A DNA stretch of 58,938 bases, taken from NCBI GenBank assembly GCA_002502245.1, contig DAPW01000011.1:115727-174664 (forward strand). The letters run 5' to 3'. Source of the DNA: Methanoregula sp. UBA154. GTDB lineage: Archaea > Halobacteriota > Methanomicrobia > Methanomicrobiales > Methanospirillaceae. A program made the position numbers and the translations under genes. This document shows, piece after piece, positions 26,632 through 34,315 of the stretch. Below the pieces are notes generated by a model. The model had not been told where the DNA came from. It saw only the letters and a list, made by a program, of their open reading frames with translations, and made no database searches. Each line of letters opens with the position of its first letter. Within the stretch, counting starts at the first letter, position 1.

Positions 26632-26686
26632 TGTAACTATAGTTTACATAGAGGACTATAGTTTATGGCGAAAATCAGTATATATG
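26632..26686. promoter_or_regulatory. Divergent pst / PhoU-regulator promoter with two ACTATAGT boxes
   Basis: ACTATAGT occurs at 26636-26643 and 26655-26662, 19 bp apart, both within a near-palindromic TAACTATAGTTTA setting. The pst TATA (GTATATAT, 26678-26685) lies about 20 bp beyond the second box, giving a start close to pstS ATG 26714. On the reverse strand a TATA-like ATTATAC (about 26609-26616) follows the first box. The second box sits in a 27-nt block (26648-26674) identical to the pit promoter at 31797-31823. Confidence 0.7.
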
Positions 26687-26713
26687 CTCCCGTGGAATGG
26701 ATGATAGAACACC

Positions 26714-27595
26714 ATGAGTGGAAAGCAAAGCAGATTCCTGATGATTGCCGCAAGCCTTGTCGCAGTATTTATGCTGGCGCTGGCTGCAGGCTGTATAACG
26801 AACGAGACCAAAGCACCGGTTACCACGCAGGAGACGCAGACAATAAAGATCAGTGGCTCAACAACCGTCCTGCCTATCATCCAGAAAGCTGCCGACCAGT
26901 ACATGGCCACCCACGCGGGCGCGGATATCCAGATCTCCGGCGGCGGGTCTGGTGCCGGCATCCAGGCAATTGGCGCAAAGACTGTTGACATCGGGTTGTC
27001 CTCGCGCGAAGTGACAGCAGCCGAGATGGCCAAGTACCCTTCGTTTGTTATTACTCCGGTTGCACAGGACGGCATTGCTCTTGTTGTCAATCCCGCAAAC
27101 GGGATCAAGTACATCACCCTTGACCAGATCCGGGACATCTACCTTGGAAATAGTATCACATGGTCGGAAGTTACCGGTACGGATGTGCCTGGCACCGCCA
27201 ACCGGATCGTAATCATCGGCCGTGACAGCGCCTCGGGCACCCGCTCGTATTTCGATGAGTCGATTCTTGAGAAGAAGACCCCGACAAAACAGATGCTTGA
27301 GAAGAACTCCAACGGCGCCGTCCTCCAGACGGTATCCCAGACCCCCGGTGCGATCGGGTACGTTTCCATAGGGTTTGTCAGCGATGAGGTAAAGGCAGTG
27401 CCCATCTGGTACAGTGCGGACAAAATTGTTGCGCCGGGCCTCGCCACCGTGAAGGATAAGAGCTACCCGGTCTCCCGTTCGCTGTATGTGATCACAAACG
27501 GCCAGCCATCAGGACCAGCGGGCGACTTCATCTCGTATATCCTGAGTGATGAAGGCCAGGAGATCGTTACTGAAGAAGGATACGTGACGGTCTGA
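26714..27595 (+). CDS. pstS: Phosphate-binding lipoprotein of the Pst ABC transporter
   Basis: Captures phosphate outside the membrane for the high-affinity Pst system. It has a signal peptide with lipobox LALAAGC (Cys27) and a short linker. The phosphate-binding fold shows the family sites ISGSTTVLPI, ISGGGSGAGIQAI, DIGLSSRE and GRDSASGTRSYF. At 293 residues it is complete. The predicted transcript starts only a few bases before the ATG, so it may be nearly leaderless. It leads pstS-pstCA-pstB-phoU. Confidence 0.96.
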   Translation: MSGKQSRFLMIAASLVAVFMLALAAGCITNETKAPVTTQETQTIKISGSTTVLPIIQKAADQYMATHAGADIQISGGGSGAGIQAIGAKTVDIGLSSREVTAAEMAKYPSFVITPVAQDGIALVVNPANGIKYITLDQIRDIYLGNSITWSEVTGTDVPGTANRIVIIGRDSASGTRSYFDESILEKKTPTKQMLEKNSNGAVLQTVSQTPGAIGYVSIGFVSDEVKAVPIWYSADKIVAPGLATVKDKSYPVSRSLYVITNGQPSGPAGDFISYILSDEGQEIVTEEGYVTV

Positions 27596-27623
27596 TACGG
27601 AGGAAACAAAATTTCCGGAGCGA

Positions 27624-29585
27624 ATGATCGTGAAAACCACAGACCAGTATCGCGGTACCCTGGCCATTTCTGCCGGGCATGCACGATATTCCCTTGTGAA
27701 GGAAAAATCGATAAAAACAGTCCTCTTCTTCACCGCTTTCTTTGCCGTTATCGTTGTCACGTTCATCCTGCTCTTTCTGTTACGGGACGGCCTGCCGATC
27801 TTCGTGCAGGCCGGACCAATCAGTTTTATCTTTGGGCCTGACTGGGCGCCGACCTCGGTTGAGCCGCTGTACGGGATCTTCCCGCTCATTGCCGGGACCC
27901 TGCTCGTCACATTCGGGGCCATGGTCTTTGCCGTCCCGCTCTCTATCTGCTGTGCCATCTATATCGCGGAACTCGCGTCGCCCCGGATGAAAAATATTCT
28001 CAAGCCGGCCATCGAGCTGCTGGCCGGGATTCCCTCGGTCGTGTACGGATTCTTCGGCCTCATCGTGCTCACCGGTTTCATCCGTGTCACGTTTGACCTC
28101 CCGACCGGCGAGACCTGGCTTGCAGCCTCGGTGCTGCTCGGCATCATGGCGCTCCCCACGATTGTCAGCGTATCGGAGGATGCCATCAGTGCGGTGCCCC
28201 GTGAATACAAGGAAGGGTCGCTTGCGATCGGGGCTACCCGCTGGCAGACGATCAGCCGGGTCCTCGTCCCCGCCGCCCTCTCCGGCATCGCTGCCGCCAT
28301 CATTCTCGGCATCGGGCGGGCGGTCGGCGAGACCATGGCGGTCATGATGGTGGCCGGGAACGCGGCAATCATCCCGGACCCGGTCTGGAACATCCTCTCA
28401 CCGCTGCGGACGCTCACGGGAACGCTCGGCATCGAGATGGGCGAGGTCCCGATCGGGAGCGCTCACTATAACGCCCTGTTCGGCGTTGCCGTTGTCCTGC
28501 TGGTCATCACGCTCGTTATCAACCTCTCCGCGGTCGCGATCCTGCGCTGGCTCCGGGAGGGCCGAAAGGGAGGAACTGCCCGAAGACCATTCTCCTCCCC
28601 GCAGACCCGGGAAACGTTCGTCCGCGTTGCCGGGATGCTCCTCTTCGCACTGCTGCTCGTCATTTTCGTTGCTGCCGCTCCATGGTGGCTTCTCCCGATG
28701 CTCCTTCTGGCGGGAGGTACCTGGTACGCCGGCCGGCCGTATTTATCGGAGAACACGGTCCAGCGGATCGCGTTTTCGTTTATCACCGCTGCGACCCTTG
28801 CTGTCCTCGCCATCCTCGTCATCATACTCCAGGACATCATCATCAACGGACTCCCTGCCATCTCGTGGGAATTCCTGACCAGACCCCCGCTGGACTCCGG
28901 GCGGGCCGGCGGGATCTACCCGGCCATCATCGGCACCCTGTATCTTGTTGCGGGGGCGATCGCCATCGCCCTCCCGCTCGGGGTCGGGGCCGCGATCTAC
29001 CTGGTCGAATACACGCGGGAAGGCCGTCTCACGCAGCTGATCCGGACCGGGATCGACCTCCTGAACGGGACGCCGTCCATTGTCTTCGGTCTCTTCGGGT
29101 TCGCGTTCATTGTGCTCTACCTGGGTGCAGGTGTCTCAATGCTCGCGGGGCAGATGACGCTTGCCCTGATGGTGCTGCCGACGATGATCCGGACCACCGA
29201 GGAGGCACTGAAAAGCATCCCCATGGCACTCCGCGAGGGCAGCCTTGCGCTCGGGGCAACGAAATGGCAGACGATCAGCCGGGTCGTGCTCCCGCCAGCC
29301 GTGCCGGGGATCGTGACCGGGGCGATCCTGTCGATTGGCCGGGCCGCGGGAGAGACCGCACCGATCATGTTCACCGCCGTGGTCTTCTCGTCCCGCTTCC
29401 TGCCGGACTCCGTGCTCGATCCGGTGATGGCGCTGCCTTACCACCTCTTCATCCTGGCAACGAATGTGCCGGGCGCGTCGGCAAACCAGTACGGCACCGC
29501 GCTCGTGCTGCTGATGCTCGTGGTCGGATTCTATGCGATCGCGATTGCGGCGCGTACCCATTTCCAGAAAAAGATGAGGGCATGA
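27624..29585 (+). CDS. pstCA: PstC-PstA fusion, phosphate ABC transporter permease
   Basis: Both permease subunits of the Pst importer are joined in one 653-residue chain. The PstC half (about 25-310) has six membrane segments and the cytoplasmic EAA loop EYKEGSLAIGATRWQ (near 194). A 30-residue linker with extra hydrophobic segments (about 325-375) follows. The PstA half (about 380-650) has a second EAA loop ALREGSLALGATKWQ (near 536). The reading frame is continuous with no internal stop, ribosome binding site or start between halves. The fusion fixes a 1:1 ratio of subunits. The start ATG has GGAG just upstream, and its stop overlaps the pstB start region. Confidence 0.93.
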   Translation: MIVKTTDQYRGTLAISAGHARYSLVKEKSIKTVLFFTAFFAVIVVTFILLFLLRDGLPIFVQAGPISFIFGPDWAPTSVEPLYGIFPLIAGTLLVTFGAMVFAVPLSICCAIYIAELASPRMKNILKPAIELLAGIPSVVYGFFGLIVLTGFIRVTFDLPTGETWLAASVLLGIMALPTIVSVSEDAISAVPREYKEGSLAIGATRWQTISRVLVPAALSGIAAAIILGIGRAVGETMAVMMVAGNAAIIPDPVWNILSPLRTLTGTLGIEMGEVPIGSAHYNALFGVAVVLLVITLVINLSAVAILRWLREGRKGGTARRPFSSPQTRETFVRVAGMLLFALLLVIFVAAAPWWLLPMLLLAGGTWYAGRPYLSENTVQRIAFSFITAATLAVLAILVIILQDIIINGLPAISWEFLTRPPLDSGRAGGIYPAIIGTLYLVAGAIAIALPLGVGAAIYLVEYTREGRLTQLIRTGIDLLNGTPSIVFGLFGFAFIVLYLGAGVSMLAGQMTLALMVLPTMIRTTEEALKSIPMALREGSLALGATKWQTISRVVLPPAVPGIVTGAILSIGRAAGETAPIMFTAVVFSSRFLPDSVLDPVMALPYHLFILATNVPGASANQYGTALVLLMLVVGFYAIAIAARTHFQKKMRA

Positions 29586-29586
29586 T

Positions 29587-30348
29587 ATGCCGGAAGACTG
29601 TATCATTTCCACAACCGATCTCAACCTCTGGTACCATGAGAAGCATGCGCTCCAGTCCGTATCGATACGTATCCCACGGAACAGGGTCACTGCCCTGATC
29701 GGCCCCTCGGGTTGCGGCAAGTCCACGCTCCTGCGCTGCTTCAACCGCTTAAACGACCTGATCGACCACGTGAAGATCACCGGGACGGTCACGCTGGACG
29801 GGAACGACATCCTTGCGCCGGGGACCGACGTGGTAACCCTCCGGAAGAAGATTGGGATGGTCTTCCAGAAGCCGAATCCGTTTCCCAAGTCCATCTGGGA
29901 GAACGTGGCCTACGGCCCGAAGGTCCACGGGGTAAAGGACAAAGGCGAGCTGGATCGGATCGTGGAGGAGAGCCTGCGGCACGCGGCCCTCTGGGACGAG
30001 GTGAAGGACCGGCTGAACGACTCCGCGCTCGGGCTCTCGGGCGGCCAGCAGCAGCGCCTCTGCATTGCCCGGACGCTCGCGGTGGAGCCGGAGGTGATCC
30101 TGATGGACGAGCCCTGCTCGGCGCTCGACCCGATCGCAACGGCCAAGATCGAGAACCTGATCGAAATGCTCAAGCAGGAGTACACGGTTATTATCGTCAC
30201 CCACAACATGCAGCAGGCGGCACGGGTGAGCGACTACACGGGATTCATGTACCTGGGAAAACTGGTCGAGTGTGGGAAGACCGTCCAGATCTTCGAGCAC
30301 CCGGCAGAGGAACTGACCGAGAACTATATCACCGGCCGGTTCGGGTAG
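29587..30348 (+). CDS. pstB: Phosphate ABC transporter ATP-binding protein
   Basis: Energises phosphate import. The Walker A GPSGCGKST lies at residues 39-47, the Q-loop is in MVFQKPNPFPKSI, the signature is LGLSGGQQQRL, Walker B is VILMDEP, and the H-loop is IVTHNMQQ. The 253-residue length is standard. It starts immediately after the pstCA stop (1-bp gap) and is followed 7 bp later by phoU, so the genes form one transcript. Confidence 0.97.
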   Translation: MPEDCIISTTDLNLWYHEKHALQSVSIRIPRNRVTALIGPSGCGKSTLLRCFNRLNDLIDHVKITGTVTLDGNDILAPGTDVVTLRKKIGMVFQKPNPFPKSIWENVAYGPKVHGVKDKGELDRIVEESLRHAALWDEVKDRLNDSALGLSGGQQQRLCIARTLAVEPEVILMDEPCSALDPIATAKIENLIEMLKQEYTVIIVTHNMQQAARVSDYTGFMYLGKLVECGKTVQIFEHPAEELTENYITGRFG

Positions 30349-30355
30349 GTGGGAT

Positions 30356-31006
30356 ATGTCGGAAAAATTTCACACGGAACTCGAAGGTGTAAAAAAGGAC
30401 ACGGTGGCGATGGCGCTCTTCGGGAGGTCAATGCTGAAGGATGCCGTTGATGCCCTCATTACGCAGGACCGGGACCTGGCGGCATCGGTGGTTGCCCGCA
30501 AGGGGGAGATCCATAACCGGGAAGTGAACCTCGAGGAGCAGTGCTACCGGCTGATCGCCCTTTACCAGCCTATGGCCCGGGACATGCGGGTGATTGCCTG
30601 TACGCTCAAGGTGATCACCGCCTCGATGCGCATCGGGAGGTACGGCAAGGTGATCGCGAAGATCGTGATGGAGACTGCCGACAAGCCCCACATCGCCCAC
30701 ATGATGAGCATCCCGCACATGGCGGACCTGGTCATGGGCGTGATAGACAACGCGATACAGCTCTACGACACCGAGTCCCCCGTCCCCGTTGGGGACTTCT
30801 CGGCCCGGGACGACACTATCGACGCCCTCCGCCACTCGATATTCCGCGAGGGAATCTCCCACATGATGGAGGATCCGCGGAGCATCACCCTCTCCACCCA
30901 TTATATCATGGTAGCCCGGTACCTCGAACGGTGCGCCGACCATGCGTGCAAGATCGCAGAGAACGTGCACTATATGGAGACGGGAGAGCGGATTGAGATC
31001 CACTGA
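30356..31006 (+). CDS. phoU: PhoU, phosphate transport regulator
   Basis: Peripheral protein that represses Pst activity and signals phosphate status. It has two repeated three-helix bundles over 216 residues, with paired metal-binding motifs MRIGRYGKVIAKI and LERCADHACKIAENVHYM. It ends the core pst operon. A decayed copy of its last third lies at 33773-33942, downstream of pit. Confidence 0.94.
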   Translation: MSEKFHTELEGVKKDTVAMALFGRSMLKDAVDALITQDRDLAASVVARKGEIHNREVNLEEQCYRLIALYQPMARDMRVIACTLKVITASMRIGRYGKVIAKIVMETADKPHIAHMMSIPHMADLVMGVIDNAIQLYDTESPVPVGDFSARDDTIDALRHSIFREGISHMMEDPRSITLSTHYIMVARYLERCADHACKIAENVHYMETGERIEIH

Positions 31007-31015
31007 GGTTTTCGC

Positions 31016-31141
31016 ATGAGTGAGGTTACCAGGTGTTCTTTATCGGAATGTCCGGCCGGGAAGGTGCCGATGCACCCGGAGGATTTTGTTGCGCTGCTGG
31101 CATGGGTTCGGGCAAAGGGGGAGCGGGAGAGCCGGGAGTGA
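31016..31141 (+). CDS. 41-codon mini-protein in the pst operon
   Basis: ATG 31016 begins ten bases after the phoU stop, encodes MSEVTRCSLSECP, then a MHPEDFVALLAWVRAKGERE tail, and stops at 31141, 26 bp before the ArsC-like gene. It has two cysteines spaced C-x4-C near the start and an acidic/helical C-terminus. Evidence that it is a real gene: snug operon position, and a degraded copy with 26 identical bases at 31650-31742. Function unknown; it may be a small modulator or metal-binding peptide of the phosphate system. Confidence 0.5.
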   Translation: MSEVTRCSLSECPAGKVPMHPEDFVALLAWVRAKGERESRE

Positions 31142-31167
31142 GCGGGGGCAGCTGATCGGGCGAAGTC

Positions 31168-31587
31168 ATGAGAAAGAAGATCCTGTTCATCTGTACCCAC
31201 AACTCAGCGCGCTCCCAGATGGCGGAAGGGTACATGAATGCAAGGTATGGTGACCGCTATGAAGCGTTCAGTGGCGGGACTGAGGTCACCCGGGTCCACC
31301 CGATGGCGATCGCCGTTATGCAGGAGATCGGAATTGATATCTCCGGCAACCGGTCGAAACTCATTGATGAGTTTTTTAAGAAAGGAACCGGGACAGTGGT
31401 CACGGTCTGTGATTCTGCACAGAAAGCATGCCCGTTCTTCCCGGGCGCACCGGTTGTAATTCACCGGAGTTTTCCGGACCCCTCGGTATTCAGAGGAACG
31501 GATGAAGAGGTGCGGGCCGGATTCCGCCACGTGAGAGACGAGATCTTCCGGTGGATTGACGGGATGTTCGGCACGGTCCAGGTATAA
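31168..31587 (+). CDS. ArsC/low-molecular-weight phosphatase family protein
   Basis: Predicted arsenate reductase or protein tyrosine phosphatase. The CX5R phosphate-binding loop is CTHNSARS (Cys9-Arg15), followed by an LMW-PTPase-like fold with VVTVCDSAQKACPFF supplying additional cysteines at the places used in thioredoxin-type arsenate reduction. Length 139 is typical of that ArsC class. Its position after the pst genes makes physiological sense, because Pst and Pit import arsenate as a phosphate analogue (inference). No arsenite exporter is adjacent. Confidence 0.88.
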   Translation: MRKKILFICTHNSARSQMAEGYMNARYGDRYEAFSGGTEVTRVHPMAIAVMQEIGIDISGNRSKLIDEFFKKGTGTVVTVCDSAQKACPFFPGAPVVIHRSFPDPSVFRGTDEEVRAGFRHVRDEIFRWIDGMFGTVQV

Positions 31588-31649
31588 AAAAGAGATCGGG
31601 AAACAGGTCTGCTGAATATTATCGTTCACTGGATCCGTTTATTCCCGGG

Positions 31650-31742
31650 TTCTTTTCCGGATCGTCCGGCTGAGAAGGTGCCGATGCACCCGGAGGATTT
31701 GCCGGGCTACCGGCGCGGATTCGGGCAAAGGAGAAGAGTGAG
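31650..31742 (+). pseudogene. Decayed copy of the 41-codon pst-operon mini-gene
   Basis: Bases 31675-31700 are identical over 26 positions to 31061-31086 in the intact gene. The similarity continues into a matching TCGGGCAAAGGAG...GTGAG end, with small deletions between. No open frame is kept. It lies between the ArsC-like gene and the pit promoter. Confidence 0.75.
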
Positions 31743-31796
31743 TGGATTTCGGGATACACTACGGTCGGAATTTTTCTGTAGATATCAATAGAGTAT

Positions 31797-31835
31797 ATAG
31801 AGGACTATAGTTTATGGCGAAAAAGAGTATATTTC
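31797..31835 (+). promoter_or_regulatory. pit-operon promoter with phosphate-type operator
   Basis: The block 31797-31823 is identical at 27 of 27 positions to 26648-26674 before pstS, including ACTATAGT at 31804-31811 and GGCGAAAA. In both promoters the GTATA of the TATA box begins exactly four bases after the block (31827 here, 26678 there). Such conservation without coding pressure points to a regulator binding site. Confidence 0.75.
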
Positions 31836-31900
31836 CTGCCGGTAATTTTCCTCATGGGACGTTATGCAGCGACAAACCCTGAAGGGAGAGAAATAACACC

Positions 31901-32530
31901 ATGGGCATCCGGGAGTTACTGATACCAAACGACACGATCTTTTTTGATCTCTTTGAACGTCAGGCAGGGCTTTTAACCGAGGCGGCATGGCTGCTTGTTG
32001 ATCTGACCGGGGATTTCACCTCTGTCAAAGAGAAACGCCATGCGATCGAGAACCTTGAGCACAAGGGAGACCAGATCACCCATGATATCTACGAACAGCT
32101 CAACCGCACGTTCATCACCCCGCTCGATCCCGAAGAGATCTCACGACTTGGTTCAACACTTGACGAGGTGCTGGACTATATCGACGGGGCAGCAGAGAAG
32201 ATGCTCTACTACAGCATCGAATCCACCGATTCCCACATGATCGAACTGGCAAAACTGATCCACATGTCTACCGGGGAGATCGAACGAGCAGTCAAAAGTA
32301 TCCGTTCGTTCAAGGATCCCCGTTATATTGAGGAGCGCTGCATTGAAGTGAACCGGCTGGAAAACCTTGCCGATGATGTACTTGCTCATGCAATCACTGA
32401 CCTTTTCAGGACGACCGATGCAATCACGATCATCAAGCTCAAGGATATCTATGAACAGCTGGAGACAGCAACTGACAACTGTGAGGATGTTGCAAACACG
32501 CTCTCCGATATCGCGATCAGGCACTCGTGA
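31901..32530 (+). CDS. DUF47 PhoU-like accessory protein of the Pit transporter
   Basis: A 209-residue all-helical PhoU relative. It is encoded directly before pit in many archaea and bacteria and is thought to gate or regulate Pit. Seen are the PhoU-like repeats ENLEHKGDQITHDIYEQLN and NRLENLADDVLAHAI, with conserved D/E-rich metal positions. It begins after a 60-70 nt leader with GGGAGAG about thirteen bases upstream. Its stop overlaps the start of pit by four bases (GTGA), which indicates coupled translation. Confidence 0.92.
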   Translation: MGIRELLIPNDTIFFDLFERQAGLLTEAAWLLVDLTGDFTSVKEKRHAIENLEHKGDQITHDIYEQLNRTFITPLDPEEISRLGSTLDEVLDYIDGAAEKMLYYSIESTDSHMIELAKLIHMSTGEIERAVKSIRSFKDPRYIEERCIEVNRLENLADDVLAHAITDLFRTTDAITIIKLKDIYEQLETATDNCEDVANTLSDIAIRHS

Positions 32531-33714
32531 TCATCATGGACCCGCTCATTCTTGCCGGTATTTTCCTTGCCCTTCTTTTCAATTTTGTCAACGGCATGAA
32601 TGATGCCACCAATTCGATCGCCACGGTTGTTGCGACCCGGGTTCTCTCCCCGCTCAGGGCTGTGGCGATGGCGGCGTTTTTCAATATGATCGGTCCTCTC
32701 CTGTTCACGACCGCAGTGGCAAAGACAATCGGAAAAGGGATTGTTGATCCGGTTCACCTAACTCCCCTTGTGATAGTCATCGGCATGTTTGTTGCGGTTC
32801 TCTGGGTGTATCTCTCGTGCCGTACCGGCATCCCGATATCGGCAACGCATGCGCTCGTAGGGGGCCTTATCGGGTCCGCGGCCGCATACGCCGGTGTTGG
32901 CGTGATCATCCTGCCGGTTGCCGGCACAGCCTCCAGCCTGGTTCTTTACGCTGTAACCGGTGCGATTATCGGGATGGTGGTCTGCTACGGTATCGGAAGG
33001 ATAACAAAAGAAGATCCAGTGCTCCCCTTCATCCTCCAGGGAGCGTTTTTCGGGGCCGTGCTCTCTGTCCCGGTTGTTATTATCACCGGCTTCCTGAAGA
33101 TCTCCGGCCTGTTTGCCATTCTCCTTTTCATCGTTATCTCACCGCTCCTCGGGTTTATCGTCACCTACATCTTTTCCTTAATTTTCATCCGCTGGTTCAG
33201 GAATGCAGATTCAGGGAAGATGAACTTCCTGTCAAAAAAGCTGCAGGTTTTTTCAGCCGCGTTTTACAGCCTCGGGCACGGGAGCAACGATGCCCAGAAC
33301 GGCATGGGGGTCATCACCGCAATCCTGGTTGCCGGGGGGCTTCTTTCCGAATTTATCGTGCCGGTCTGGGTGATCCTGATATCCTGTTCAGCCATTGCGC
33401 TTGGTACGTTACTGGGAGGATGGAATGTGGTAAAGACCATGGCAAAGAAGATCACGAACCTCCGTCCCTGGCAGGGGTTCTGCGCCGAGACATCCGGGGG
33501 TGTTGTCCTTTCCTTCATCACCGCATTCGGTGTCCCGGTCTCGACAACCCATGCAATCACCGGTGCCATCATGGGTGTGGGGGCGACCCGGGGAACTTCT
33601 GCTGTCCACTGGGAGACCGTGCGGAGGATCGTCACCGCATGGATCATCACGATACCCGTTACGGCTGTCTGTGCCTATGCCTGCTATATGCTGTATATGG
33701 CAATTTTTCCCTGA
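32527..33714 (+). CDS. pit: Low-affinity inorganic phosphate transporter Pit
   Basis: Imports phosphate (and arsenate) with a cation. About ten membrane segments over 395 residues, in two inverted repeats. Each carries the GxNDxxN-type signature: NFVNGMNDATNSIAT near the start and LGHGSNDAQNGMGVI near residue 260. The paired PISATHALVGGLIG and PVSTTHAITGAIMG loops are also present. It starts at GTG 32527 (coupled to the upstream stop) or ATG 32536. With the Pst operon 1 kb away, the organism has both phosphate import modes under apparently shared control. Confidence 0.95.
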   Translation: MIIMDPLILAGIFLALLFNFVNGMNDATNSIATVVATRVLSPLRAVAMAAFFNMIGPLLFTTAVAKTIGKGIVDPVHLTPLVIVIGMFVAVLWVYLSCRTGIPISATHALVGGLIGSAAAYAGVGVIILPVAGTASSLVLYAVTGAIIGMVVCYGIGRITKEDPVLPFILQGAFFGAVLSVPVVIITGFLKISGLFAILLFIVISPLLGFIVTYIFSLIFIRWFRNADSGKMNFLSKKLQVFSAAFYSLGHGSNDAQNGMGVITAILVAGGLLSEFIVPVWVILISCSAIALGTLLGGWNVVKTMAKKITNLRPWQGFCAETSGGVVLSFITAFGVPVSTTHAITGAIMGVGATRGTSAVHWETVRRIVTAWIITIPVTAVCAYACYMLYMAIFP

Positions 33715-33721
33715 AAAATTG
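33701..33721. terminator. Perfect 9-bp hairpin at the pit stop codon
   Basis: CAATTTTTC and GAAAAATTG flank a three-base loop and include the pit stop codon. Its position at the very end of the operon suggests a transcription end or transcript-stabilising hairpin; the A/T-rich stem itself supplies a U tract. Confidence 0.5.
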
Positions 33722-33772
33722 TAAGGGGTATTCTTTTGGGAAACCGATAATCGTTTCCATGACCCGGGGAAT

Positions 33773-33942
33773 GCCCGGGACGACACCACCCCTGCCCTCC
33801 GCCACCTGGTCTTCTGATATGGAATTTCCACCAGGATGGAACATTCGCGGAGCATCAGTCTCTCCAACCCCTCGATCATCGTGACCCGGTATCCCTGACG
33901 CTGCGGGGATCATGCCTGCAAGATCCTGGAGAATGTGCATTC
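33773..33942 (+). pseudogene. Decayed 3' third of a phoU gene
   Basis: Reads colinearly with phoU bases about 30808-30980. Shared blocks include GCCCGGGACGACAC, GCCCTCCGCCAC, CGCGGAGCATCA, CTCTCCA, GACCCGGTA, CATGCCTGCAAGATC and GAGAATGTGCA. There are several indels and stops, and overall identity looks about two thirds. It is the leftover of a phoU duplicate downstream of pit. Confidence 0.78.
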
Positions 33943-34315
33943 CCGGGTGATTGGTATTCTGTTGTGGCAAGGAATATATTGTAATAACCAACGGCATCTG
34001 GTGTATTTCTGTCGCAATTTCATGACCTCACCCCCCCCTGGCTTGTGCAGTTCTACAAGCTGCCGTCATACAAGATTCATGGTGTCGTGATGCGTGTGGA
34101 GATGTGAAATTTTTTTCCTCCCGATCACCCTCTGCCAGCCGATGACTATCGCAACGGAGGGTATTGTTATTCCGAAGCGGGGATGCCGGTATCGGGTGCA
34201 GACATATCTCCGTGTACCGTCTGGAAGACGTTATCAGGATCCCGAACCTGATCCGCAGGAGAAATGATGATTTTTCCGACATACCCCATTTTTACATGGT
34301 GCGGGGTTAACCGTA
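33943..34315. other. Spacer after the phoU relic
   Basis: About 370 bp, with a C8 run near 34029 and no convincing open frame. An 84-codon reverse frame (34028-34282) has poor composition. Nothing else identified. Confidence 0.4.
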
